DNA of 9,708 nucleotides, taken from assembly GCA_003561595.1 (NCBI GenBank), contig PWWF01000020.1:1-9708 (forward strand), written 5' to 3'. The notes beneath the pieces are model-generated. The model was not told where the DNA came from. It did no database searches and saw only the letters and a list, made by a program, of their open reading frames with translations. Below are positions 1-5,276 of the stretch, in pieces. The position numbers were made by a program, and so were the translations under genes. The DNA comes from Paracoccaceae bacterium (lineage in GTDB: Bacteria; Pseudomonadota; Alphaproteobacteria; Rhodobacterales; Rhodobacteraceae). Each line of letters opens with the position of its first letter. Position 1 is the first letter of the stretch.

Positions 1-56
1 AGATGGAAAAGCTGACCGAAGCCGATCTGGGGCCTCATGAAAGTGCAGCAAAATGA
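1..56 (+). CDS. 3' end of an unidentified upstream gene (partial)
   Basis: A reading frame is open from the left edge (codons in phase with position 3) and stops at TGA 54-56. The visible tail reads MEKLTEADLGPHESAAK. Its stop overlaps the ATG of the HNH gene as ATGA, the same junction seen further down this gene series, and that is the main reason to think it is a real translated end rather than chance. Too little is visible to assign a family. The methionine at position 3 may be internal or a start; a 17-residue protein seems less likely than a tail. Confidence 0.4.
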   Translation, partial: MEKLTEADLGPHESAAK

Positions 57-406
57 GCCGCAGTGTGGATGAATGGATCGGCGCCACCGATGATACGCCG
101 GTCCCGCCTCGCGTGCAGGTCAGGGGATTCGATGCGCATGGCGTACGCTGCGCTGTCAGCGGGCGGAAGATCACCGCAGCGGATCGCTGGGAATGCGATC
201 ACAGGACCGCCCTCGCGAATGGCGGCGCGAACCGTGAATCGAATTTGCAGCCCGTTCTGGTCGAGCATCACCGCGAAAAGACCCGATCCGACCTCAAGAA
301 GAAATCGAAGATCGCCCGCGTGCGCAAGAAGAACCTGGGCATCCAGCAGACCAAGAAGAAGATCCCCTACAGGCGGTTCGATGGAACGCCTGTTTTTCCC
401 AAGTAA
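53..406 (+). CDS. HNH endonuclease, phage type
   Basis: A 117-residue protein with a compact HNH (beta-beta-alpha metal) nuclease core at about residues 33-77. Cys33 opens the core, a Gly-Arg-Lys turn follows, then Asp49-His50 (general-base His), Asn64 in the NLQ segment, and His72/His73 as the closing metal-site histidines. The C-terminal 40 residues are very Lys/Arg rich, as expected for DNA binding. Small HNH proteins of this kind are common in Rhodobacterales prophages, where they nick or cut DNA, often in connection with packaging or replication. The start is chosen because ATG 53 overlaps the upstream stop as ATGA and gives a full-length domain. Only one cysteine is visible near the core, so a four-Cys structural zinc site is absent. 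The family call is strong; the biological role is inferred from neighbours (unknown small genes, then an integrase). Confidence 0.85.
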   Translation: MSRSVDEWIGATDDTPVPPRVQVRGFDAHGVRCAVSGRKITAADRWECDHRTALANGGANRESNLQPVLVEHHREKTRSDLKKKSKIARVRKKNLGIQQTKKKIPYRRFDGTPVFPK

Positions 407-419
407 AGGAGACGCCACG

Positions 420-683
420 ATGTCGAATGATTGGTATTCCGAACGCCTGACGATGACGGGGCGCTGGTGCCCGCAGAGGACGCCGGATAAGCCGCGCGAA
501 GGCACCAATGAGGGACGGCGCTTCACGCTGCGCCGCGTGCGGGAGATTGCGCCCGAGGAAGCGCATCTCTCGCTGGGCGCGCTGCGCGCGAAGATCGACG
601 CGCAAGAGGCCGAGGAACATGAGCGCGCTCAGGCGCAGGCTCTCGGCGCGCGTGATCTGGTTTTGACCGGGGTAGGGGAATGA
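420..683 (+). CDS. Small phage-associated protein, function unknown
   Basis: An 87-residue protein that I do not recognise. ATG 420 has a strong ribosome binding site, AAAGGAG at 405-411 with 8-base spacing, overlapping the stop of the HNH gene, so it sits in the same transcription unit 13 bases downstream. The first half is basic (RR and LRRVRE around residues 33-41). Residues about 46-75 form an Ala/Glu/Gln-rich stretch that could be a helix or short coiled coil. There is no signal peptide or membrane segment. The stop overlaps the start of the next small ORF as ATGA. The same frame is open upstream to position 63 beneath the HNH gene, but the ribosome binding site argues for the start at 420. 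Confidence 0.7.
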   Translation: MSNDWYSERLTMTGRWCPQRTPDKPREGTNEGRRFTLRRVREIAPEEAHLSLGALRAKIDAQEAEEHERAQAQALGARDLVLTGVGE

Positions 684-775
684 GCCACCGGACTGCTTGG
701 AGCGACAGCCTGGGCGCTGATGACACCCCGCAGGGCTTCGGCCCTGACCCTACCACAGAGAGGAACGCGATATGA
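680..775 (+). CDS. 31-codon ORF, translationally coupled at both ends
   Basis: This short frame encodes MSHRTAWSDSLGADDTPQGF followed by 11 more residues, 31 in all. Its ATG (680-682) overlaps the stop of the preceding gene as ATGA, and its own TGA (773-775) overlaps the ATG of the pentapeptide-repeat gene, again as ATGA. A purine-rich GGGGTAGGGGA lies directly before the start. The double overlap fills the gap between two convincing genes exactly, which favours real translation, either for a small protein or to carry ribosomes into the next gene. No family is recognisable. The product is hydrophilic, with no membrane segment. A stable hairpin lies within it at 731-746. It could equally be only a coupling leader. 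Confidence 0.45.
   Translation: MSHRTAWSDSLGADDTPQGFGPDPTTERNAI
731..746 (+). other. cUUCGg tetraloop hairpin
   Basis: CAGGGC (731-736) and GCCCTG (741-746) are perfect complements around the loop TTCG, forming the exceptionally stable C(UUCG)G tetraloop in RNA. No T-run follows, so it is not an ordinary intrinsic terminator. It lies 25 bases before the start of the pentapeptide-repeat gene, inside the 31-codon ORF, and could affect mRNA stability or coupling. It is also plain coding sequence (Gln-Gly-Phe-Gly-Pro), so chance is possible. Confidence 0.5.
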
Positions 776-1176
776 AACTCGACGTCACAAGCCGCTTTAC
801 AGGTGAAACTTTGTTCACAGCAGAAATCGACTGCGCCGACGACGCCAGCACTTCGATTAAGCTTGGCCTTGCTGTCAAATGGGCCGTAAAAACAGGGGCC
901 AACCTCTACGGGGCCAACCTCAGCAGGGCCAGCCTCGACGGGGCCAGCGGCGTGAATGAATTCATCAAATGCATTCAGATCGACACTTACCCCGTCACAT
1001 ACACCGCCGAAGTTATCCAGATCGGGTGCCAGCGGCACACGCATCAAGAATGGGCCGAATTTACTGACGCGGAAATTCGCGCCATGGACGGAAACAAGGC
1101 TCTTGAGTGGTGGACCAAATACAAAACATGGCTGTTTCAGACTATCCAGATGTGCCCCGCTGCACCTACGAAATAG
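772..1176 (+). CDS. Phage-type pentapeptide-repeat protein
   Basis: A 134-residue protein in three parts. An N-terminal acidic domain (about 1-42) contains the phrases RFTGETLFTAEIDC and SIKLGLAVKWAVK, typical of a phage pentapeptide family. A short run of A(N/S)LxG pentapeptides follows (about 43-61). The C-terminal domain (about 65-128) has conserved-looking Cys67, Tyr73, Cys86, His89/91, Trp94 and the pair Trp113-Trp114. Pentapeptide repeats fold as a right-handed beta helix, but fewer than four are present here, so only about one turn is possible. The role of this phage family is unknown. The start is supported by AGAGAGGA at 757-764 with 7-base spacing and by the ATGA overlap with the 31-codon ORF. 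Family assignment is from memory of the domain layout. Confidence 0.8.
   Translation: MKLDVTSRFTGETLFTAEIDCADDASTSIKLGLAVKWAVKTGANLYGANLSRASLDGASGVNEFIKCIQIDTYPVTYTAEVIQIGCQRHTHQEWAEFTDAEIRAMDGNKALEWWTKYKTWLFQTIQMCPAAPTK
896..952 (+). repeat. 15-bp tandem coding repeat (pentapeptide units)
   Basis: Three full units and a partial fourth begin with GGGCCA at 896, 911, 926 and 941, spaced exactly 15 bases apart. The first two units share GGGCCAACCTC. The repeat is the DNA of the pentapeptide run ANLYG/ANLSR/ASLDG/AS. The nucleotide likeness is closer than the protein needs, suggesting recent slippage expansion or contraction. Confidence 0.8.
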
Positions 1177-1181
1177 GTGCA
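1161..1181 (+). other. Hairpin spanning the stop codon of the pentapeptide gene
   Basis: TGCACCTA (1161-1168) and TAGGTGCA (1174-1181) form a perfect 8-bp stem with the 5-base loop CGAAA. The TAG stop (1174-1176) is inside the right arm. A third segment, CACCTTA at 1189-1195, could pair with the same right arm. No T-run follows, so if it terminates transcription it does so poorly; it may instead protect the mRNA 3' end. Confidence 0.4.
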
Positions 1182-1263
1182 TATACTACACCTTATTCCT
1201 GCCCATGCGCCGAGCGTGAGCAGTGCTGGACTGTCACCTGAAACCACGAAAGAACCCTGACCT

Positions 1264-1536
1264 ATGCCCGAATATACCTACGACATCACCCTGACCTCGA
1301 CGGTCAGGGTGAAGGCGAACAGCCCCAAGGAAGCCGAGTCCCTGATGCGTAAACGACACGCCGAAGAACGAGCCTTGGCTGTGAAAGTATACGTTGGGGC
1401 AAAGGACGATGATGAGGCTGTCGCTATGTCCCATTCAAGTGCTCTTTCGGTTATCCGTGGGGCAAGGAAACGACTAGAGGATCGGGAGAAGATTGCCCGC
1501 GCATTCCTCGCCCGCCAGAAGGAGACAGGGGTATGA
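1264..1536 (+). CDS. Small phage protein, N-terminal beta-beta-alpha domain, unknown function
   Basis: A 90-residue hydrophilic protein. Residues 1-35 alternate polar and hydrophobic residues (YTYDITLTSTVRVKA) and then enter a helix with NSPKEAESL. This strand-strand-helix pattern with an 'A(D/N)S..EA' turn is common among small phage and plasmid proteins of the DpnD/PcfM-like kind; this is a pattern resemblance, not a firm assignment. Residues about 60-88 are a charged helix rich in Arg, Lys and Glu. It lies 87 bases after the pentapeptide gene, whose 3' hairpin separates them. The ribosome binding site is weak (GAAAGAA about 13 bases upstream). It ends 6 bases from the stop of the oppositely oriented integrase. 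A 9-codon frame (1533-1562) overlaps its stop as ATGA but is too short to call. Confidence 0.6.
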   Translation: MPEYTYDITLTSTVRVKANSPKEAESLMRKRHAEERALAVKVYVGAKDDDEAVAMSHSSALSVIRGARKRLEDREKIARAFLARQKETGV

Positions 1537-1542
1537 GCGCGC

Positions 1543-2814
1543 CTAAAGCGCCAATGGCGTGAGAAGGTCGCGCAGCATCTCAAGGCTTGCGCCGCCGCCG
1601 TAGCGCTCCCGTGTCAAGCTGTGGCCAAAGACATCGCGGCGGATGCGCTCATCAATTCCGGCCGAGAGCATCCGGTCCTCGAAGGCGTGCCGTAGCGAAT
1701 ACATGCTGTGATCCGGGGTTTCCAGAAGGCCATTGCTACGCAGGAACTTGTTGACGGTGTTCGATAGCCCGGCGCCGTTCTTTTGGTAGCGCGGGAATCC
1801 ATCGGGAAAAGCGGTGAAGGCCGCAAGGCTGACGCCCAAGAGCGCGATCTTGCGCTTGGCATACTGGCTTTTCAGTTGGCGGCCGACAGGCTCGATCGAG
1901 ATATGCGGCACATCATGATCCAGCCTGATCTGCGCGGCCGTGAGCGCTGCCAACTCGCTGGGTCGCGCGCCGGTGTTGACCATTCCAAGCAGGATTGACC
2001 GCGCCTCGATGTTCAGTCCGTCCAACGCGCCCGGAGCCAGCAGTTTCTTCTGTATCCAATCAGTGCTGAACGCGGGCCGGGTTTTCTTCTCATGCTCCTT
2101 GATGGACAGATCGCTCAGGGGCAGGTCGAGCCCGAGGCGCTTCATCTTGTTCACGGTGCGCAGGATGTTCCCAATGTGGATCAGATCCTTGTTTGCGCTG
2201 TTGGGCGTCAGAGACTCGCTCCTGATGCGCTCCATCCATCATTCGCGGAAATCCAGCATGTCATCGGCGGTGATCGCGCTGATTTCCTGATCGCCTATCA
2301 CGGTGATCAGGTTATTGATCGCCTTGATGCGCGGGTTGCGCCAACGCCTGATCTGATCCTCGCTCTTGCCGGAGGTCCGGTCGGCGGCCAGCTTCCAGAA
2401 CTCATAGAGGCACTGCGAAAGCGTGAGTTTTGGCTTCGGGACCGCGCCTAGCAGCGCCTCGGCCTCTTTCATGTCGAAAGCGCCATCCTTGCGCATGGAT
2501 CGCCGCACGCGATCATAGAACTGATCGGGGGGCAGTTTCGCGACCTGGGCCGCTGGCAGGTAGCGATAGCCCCGAATGCCCGCCAGGTGCCGGGCGGCGC
2601 CGATGCGCTGGTCATAGTCCTCAGTATCGCCGTGAAGCTTCGCTTCCCATGCCTCAAGCATCTCGGCCCAGACCGCCGATGCCTTGCGCCGGGCGACATC
2701 CTCAAGATCGGTGTGCAGGCTGATCCAGACATAATCGCGGTCCTCGATATCCGCGAAGCGGCGCGGGACGCGCTTTCTCAGATGCAGGGTTCCATTGCGA
2801 TTCACGAATTTCAT
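1543..2814 (-). pseudogene. Tyrosine-type integrase interrupted by one in-frame TGA
   Basis: Read through the stop, this minus-strand frame gives about 423 codons of a phage/island integrase, a usual length. The N-terminal part (MKFVNRNGTLHLRKRVPRRF) matches the DUF6538-type start of such integrases. The SAM-like core-binding region lies at about residues 100-230. The catalytic domain has Arg284 in NTGARPSEL, the box YSLRH with Arg375, His398 in FGHSL and nucleophile Tyr405 in RERYG. The first His of the usual HxxR box is Tyr here, a variant I remember from this family. Codon 192 is TGA (2239-2241) between Glu and Trp; family members usually carry WW here, so a TGG-to-TGA change (plus-strand C to T at 2239) is likely. 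The frame continues in phase with no indel. ATG 2812-2814 is chosen over a TTG at 2850. It is called a pseudogene, although restart at ATG 2233-2235 or readthrough is possible. Confidence 0.85.
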
Positions 2815-2857
2815 GGCCGGATGATGCCCCGAAATCGCGACTTGCCGCAAGAGGCAA

Positions 2858-2893
2858 ATTGTGCAGCAAAATGGACCGGATTGTGCAGCAAAA
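2858..2893. repeat. 14-bp direct repeat, candidate integrase arm-type sites
   Basis: ATTGTGCAGCAAAA occurs at 2858-2871 and again, identical, at 2880-2893, a 22-bp period that puts both copies on the same helix face. It lies between the integrase start and the tRNA 3' end, in A+T-rich DNA, where arm-type integrase or excisionase sites normally sit. GTGCAGCAAAATG recurs exactly at 43-55. Function is inferred from position and spacing only. Confidence 0.5.
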
Positions 2894-2944
2894 ATCGCAA
2901 ATCTCGTGGCTGTATCTCTGTAACGTGTTGTTTTTGTGGTATTT

Positions 2945-2957
2945 TAAGTAAAAAATC
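2945..2957 (-). terminator. T-run after the tRNA, possible terminator
   Basis: On the minus strand the tRNA CCA end is followed at once by GATTTTTTACTT, a run of six T. With the folded tRNA just upstream this could end the tRNA transcript. If the element is integrated at the tRNA 3' end, this run is supplied by the element. Confidence 0.3.
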
Positions 2958-2990
2958 TGGCGGAGCAGGTGGGATTCGAACCCACGGAGC
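2958..2990. other. Probable attachment site (attL/attR core region) at tRNA-Ser 3' end
   Basis: The 3' part of tRNA-Ser (T-arm, acceptor strand, CCA) borders the integrase directly, the standard position for the core of a tRNA-targeting tyrosine integrase. The tRNA is intact, as expected when the element restores the 3' end on entry. The exact core length cannot be set because the other end of the element is outside the window; no second copy of this segment is visible here. Confidence 0.45.
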
Positions 2991-3048
2991 GCTCATCACG
3001 CTCAACAGTTTTCAAGACTGCCTCAATCGACCACTCTGACACTGCTCC
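2958..3048 (-). tRNA. tRNA-Ser (anticodon UGA)
   Basis: The minus strand folds into a class II tRNA of 91 bases including CCA. The acceptor stem pairs GGAGCAG (3042-3048) with CTGCTCC (2962-2968), followed by discriminator G and encoded CCA (2958-2960). The anticodon stem GCAGT/ACTGT encloses the loop CTTGAAA, with anticodon TGA complementary to 3012-3014. The long variable arm has a GAGCG/CGCTC stem, the mark of tRNA-Ser. The T-arm is GTGGG-TTCGAAT-CCCAC. It reads UCA and, by wobble, other UCN codons. The gene is the likely integration target of the element to its left. Confidence 0.97.
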
Positions 3049-3056
3049 GATCACAA

Positions 3057-3085
3057 TCCCTAACGGCAAGCGACGCGCTCGCCAA
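3057..3085 (-). promoter_or_regulatory. Candidate promoter of tRNA-Ser
   Basis: On the minus strand TTGGCG (3080-3085) is followed after exactly 17 bases by TAGGGA (3057-3062), which ends 8 bases before the mature tRNA 5' end. The -35 is good, the -10 weak. Spacing and position fit a tRNA promoter with a very short leader. Confidence 0.4.
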
Positions 3086-3284
3086 GCCCTTCGCTCGTGA
3101 TTTCCGTGAAAACACCATATGCGAAAAACGGTCGTTAATCCGATCAGTTTGAGCGTGTCGCAAGGAAAGTCTGGTCCGCGCCCATCCAGGTCCCGGACCG
3201 GTCCAGAATGATCAAGACCCGTTGAAGTCAGCGCTGGCACAGTGCAGAAGTCAGCTGGCTGAATTGCAGGGGTGATATGGCGCA

Positions 3285-4412
3285 ATGACGCAGTGGGCGC
3301 GACAGGGGGATGCACAGCAAGGCGCAGGGCTGCGGCTGGTTATCTATGTGCGCTCGATCTCTGGTGGGGCGGGCAAGAACGCGGTCAAATACGCCAACAT
3401 CCTCAACGCACAGTGTTATGATACGGTGTTGTGCTGTGTCCGGGCCCCGGATATCGAACAGTTCAGGCTTGTGGATGGGGTGCGCTTGCGTGTCTTTGGC
3501 GCACGCCGGAACCTGGCGGCGATCCGGCCGCTGCGCGATGTGCTGACTCAGGAGGCGCCACATATCTGCCTCGTGGTCGATGCCAGCAACCTCTATGCCA
3601 TGGTGCTGTCGCTTTCCGCCTGCAAGCGGCGCCCCGTATTGGTGCTGCGCGAGGCGCTGTCCACGAAACAGCGGCTCGAACTGCGCAGCCCGGTGAAACA
3701 GGTGCTGAAAGGGTGGTTGCATAGGTTCAACTATGCACGCTGCGATCTGGTGATCGCCCTGACCCGAGAGATGATGGGTGAACTGCGGAATTACTGGAAT
3801 CTGCCCGATCACAAATTGTGCCGTATTCCCAATGGTGTGCCAGTCGAAGCTACGAGGAATCCGCCTATTGCGTTGCGCGCGCGGGTGATTGTCTGCGTCG
3901 CGCGGCTGGAGGAACAGAAAGATGTCGCGACCTTGCTGCGCGCGTTCAGCATTCTGCGTGAAACCCATGATTATACACTGGAAATTGCCGGTGACGGGCG
4001 TTTGCGGGCTGATCTGGAAGCGCTGGCAGCGCAATTGGGGATCACAAGCCATGTGAGGTTTCTTGGTCATGTCTCTGATATAAAATCACTTTATGCGAAT
4101 GCACGTCTGTCTGTCCTGCCGTCGCTCTGGGAAGGGTTCCCCAATGTCGTGATTGAGGCGCTGGCGCAGGGCACACCGGTTGTCGCGACCGCCACGCCCG
4201 GCGCGGTCGAGGTTTTGCAAGACGGGCAGGCCGGGCTGATCTGCGCGCTGGCTGACCCGGCGGATATGGCCGACAAGATGCGTGCGGCGCTGCAGACGAA
4301 CTGGTCTGATGCCGCCATTCTGGCGCGCGCGGAGAGCTATTCCGATGCCCGACTGGAAACGCGCGTCACTGATGCCTTCGCGCCACTGGCAGAACGTGTG
4401 CGGCAGCCCTGA
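3285..4412 (+). CDS. Glycosyltransferase family 4
   Basis: A 375-residue GT-B glycosyltransferase that would transfer a sugar from a nucleotide-sugar to a growing surface glycan in the cytoplasm. The N-terminal acceptor domain holds the loop SGGAGKN (residues 26-32). The donor domain (about 190-365) has the expected landmarks: IPNGV (181-185), Arg207 and Lys212 in VARLEEQKD for phosphate binding, AGDG (235-238), and the E-x7-E motif from Glu283 to Glu291 in EGFPNVVIE, followed by ALAQGTPVVA. It has the usual length and no membrane segment. ATG 3285 follows AGGGG at 3268-3272 with somewhat long spacing. It is the first gene right of the tRNA and ends 9 bases from the stop of an opposing glycosyltransferase. 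Its composition is visibly less G+C-rich than the genes further right, which may point to acquisition. The sugar specificity is unknown. Confidence 0.9.
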   Translation: MTQWARQGDAQQGAGLRLVIYVRSISGGAGKNAVKYANILNAQCYDTVLCCVRAPDIEQFRLVDGVRLRVFGARRNLAAIRPLRDVLTQEAPHICLVVDASNLYAMVLSLSACKRRPVLVLREALSTKQRLELRSPVKQVLKGWLHRFNYARCDLVIALTREMMGELRNYWNLPDHKLCRIPNGVPVEATRNPPIALRARVIVCVARLEEQKDVATLLRAFSILRETHDYTLEIAGDGRLRADLEALAAQLGITSHVRFLGHVSDIKSLYANARLSVLPSLWEGFPNVVIEALAQGTPVVATATPGAVEVLQDGQAGLICALADPADMADKMRAALQTNWSDAAILARAESYSDARLETRVTDAFAPLAERVRQP

Positions 4413-4421
4413 ATTGCGCCC

Positions 4422-5276
4422 TCAGACCAGGCCGCGAAATCGCTCGGGGATGCGCACGACCGGGTTGCCGGGGATCATGCCGGGTTTGTTGGGGGCATAG
4501 AGCGGGCGCAGCCATGTCTGGCGCCTGCGCGCGATCGGAAAATAGGCGTCGCCGTCGAGGGGGTCGCCATTGGTGATGTGGGAAAACAGCGCCTCGCGCC
4601 GGGCCAGGTGCCCTTCCCATCCAGTGGCCAGGCGGTCCGGGTCGGCGGTCTTGCCAGTCGCCTGCTGGTAATCGACCATGCCGAAATGGAACAGGAACAG
4701 GTTCGGGTCGATGTGGAAATTCCGTCCCTTGATCCGGTGCATCCCCGAGCCCCATGTCAGGGGCCGGGTGGCGATGGCGGGCTTGGTATAGCGGGCCGAG
4801 ACATGGGCAAAGGACCGCTGGTCGAGAAAGGGGCGCGCGGGGTCAAGCGGCGGCTCCAGCCGCAGATGCTGGCCCACATCCAGTCCCAGCGCCGAGATCG
4901 CGGCAGGCGGGCGCGACAGTGCGGAGAGATAGCCGCGCAGATCCACCCCCAGCGCGGGGTCCACGACGATGAATTCATCCACATCAGTCGCGATGACCAT
5001 GTCATGATAGCGAAACAGCCCGCGCGCGATATCCGACATCACCCGCGCGCGGCGGCGCATGGCGGGCACGCGGGGCAGTGGCTGATGGGGCAGGCGGATC
5101 AGGTTGACGGGGCCTGCATCGGGGGGAAGTTGCTGGTCATGCCCGTCCAGGATGACAAGCAGGTTCTCGCGCCCGAAGGTCGCCCCGTAATGCGCGATCC
5201 AGCGCGGCAGGAACAGCGCGTCATTGCGCACGGTCGTCATCGCGCAGACCGAGCGGAGTTTGCGGGCCTCAGCCAT
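4422..5276 (-). CDS. Glycosyltransferase, Glyco_tranf_2_4 / GT2-like
   Basis: A 284-residue GT-A-type glycosyltransferase. The N-terminus carries the family opening TTVRNDALFLPRWIAHY, where Arg17-Asn18-Asp19 and the W..H/Y..G pattern recall 'RNE..fL.EWi.hh..lG' of Glyco_tranf_2_4 enzymes. The metal-binding motif is ATDVDEF, Asp98-Val-Asp100, followed by acidic Glu101. A central R-rich segment and the late HFGMVDY and KKPG-like KPGM region complete a typical Rhodobacterales form. The start ATG 5274-5276 is chosen because AGGGGG lies 7 bases before it and it overlaps the upstream GT4 stop by 8 bases (ATGGCTGA); the open frame further upstream is shadow sequence. The two genes should be co-transcribed and act on the same glycan. 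The acceptor and sugar cannot be told. Confidence 0.82.
   Translation of the reverse strand: MAEARKLRSVCAMTTVRNDALFLPRWIAHYGATFGRENLLVILDGHDQQLPPDAGPVNLIRLPHQPLPRVPAMRRRARVMSDIARGLFRYHDMVIATDVDEFIVVDPALGVDLRGYLSALSRPPAAISALGLDVGQHLRLEPPLDPARPFLDQRSFAHVSARYTKPAIATRPLTWGSGMHRIKGRNFHIDPNLFLFHFGMVDYQQATGKTADPDRLATGWEGHLARREALFSHITNGDPLDGDAYFPIARRRQTWLRPLYAPNKPGMIPGNPVVRIPERFRGLV

Noticed and set aside
63..419. Upstream extension of the 87-residue protein through the HNH gene
   Set aside because: The HNH frame has clear catalytic residues, and the strong AAAGGAG before ATG 420 marks the true start.
896..952. Minisatellite or CRISPR-like repeat
   Set aside because: The 15-bp period is fully explained by pentapeptide coding.
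523..1182. 219-codon minus-strand frame with repeated A/V-E-V/A-G-P units
   Set aside because: The apparent repeats are the antisense reading of the 15-bp pentapeptide coding repeat; the plus-strand genes have ribosome binding sites and coupling.
2239..2241. Selenocysteine or other programmed recoding at the integrase TGA
   Set aside because: Tryptophan, not cysteine, is expected here, the site is not catalytic, and I see no convincing stem-loop just after it. A plain mutation is simpler.
2858..2893. CRISPR array
   Set aside because: Only two short copies with an 8-base gap, and no cas genes; the spacing is far too small.
3277..3288. ATG at 3277 as start of the first glycosyltransferase
   Set aside because: It is in another frame and meets a stop after three codons.
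3228..4070. 280-codon minus-strand frame opposite the first glycosyltransferase
   Set aside because: Shadow of the GT4 gene; composition is biased and it has no recognisable motif.
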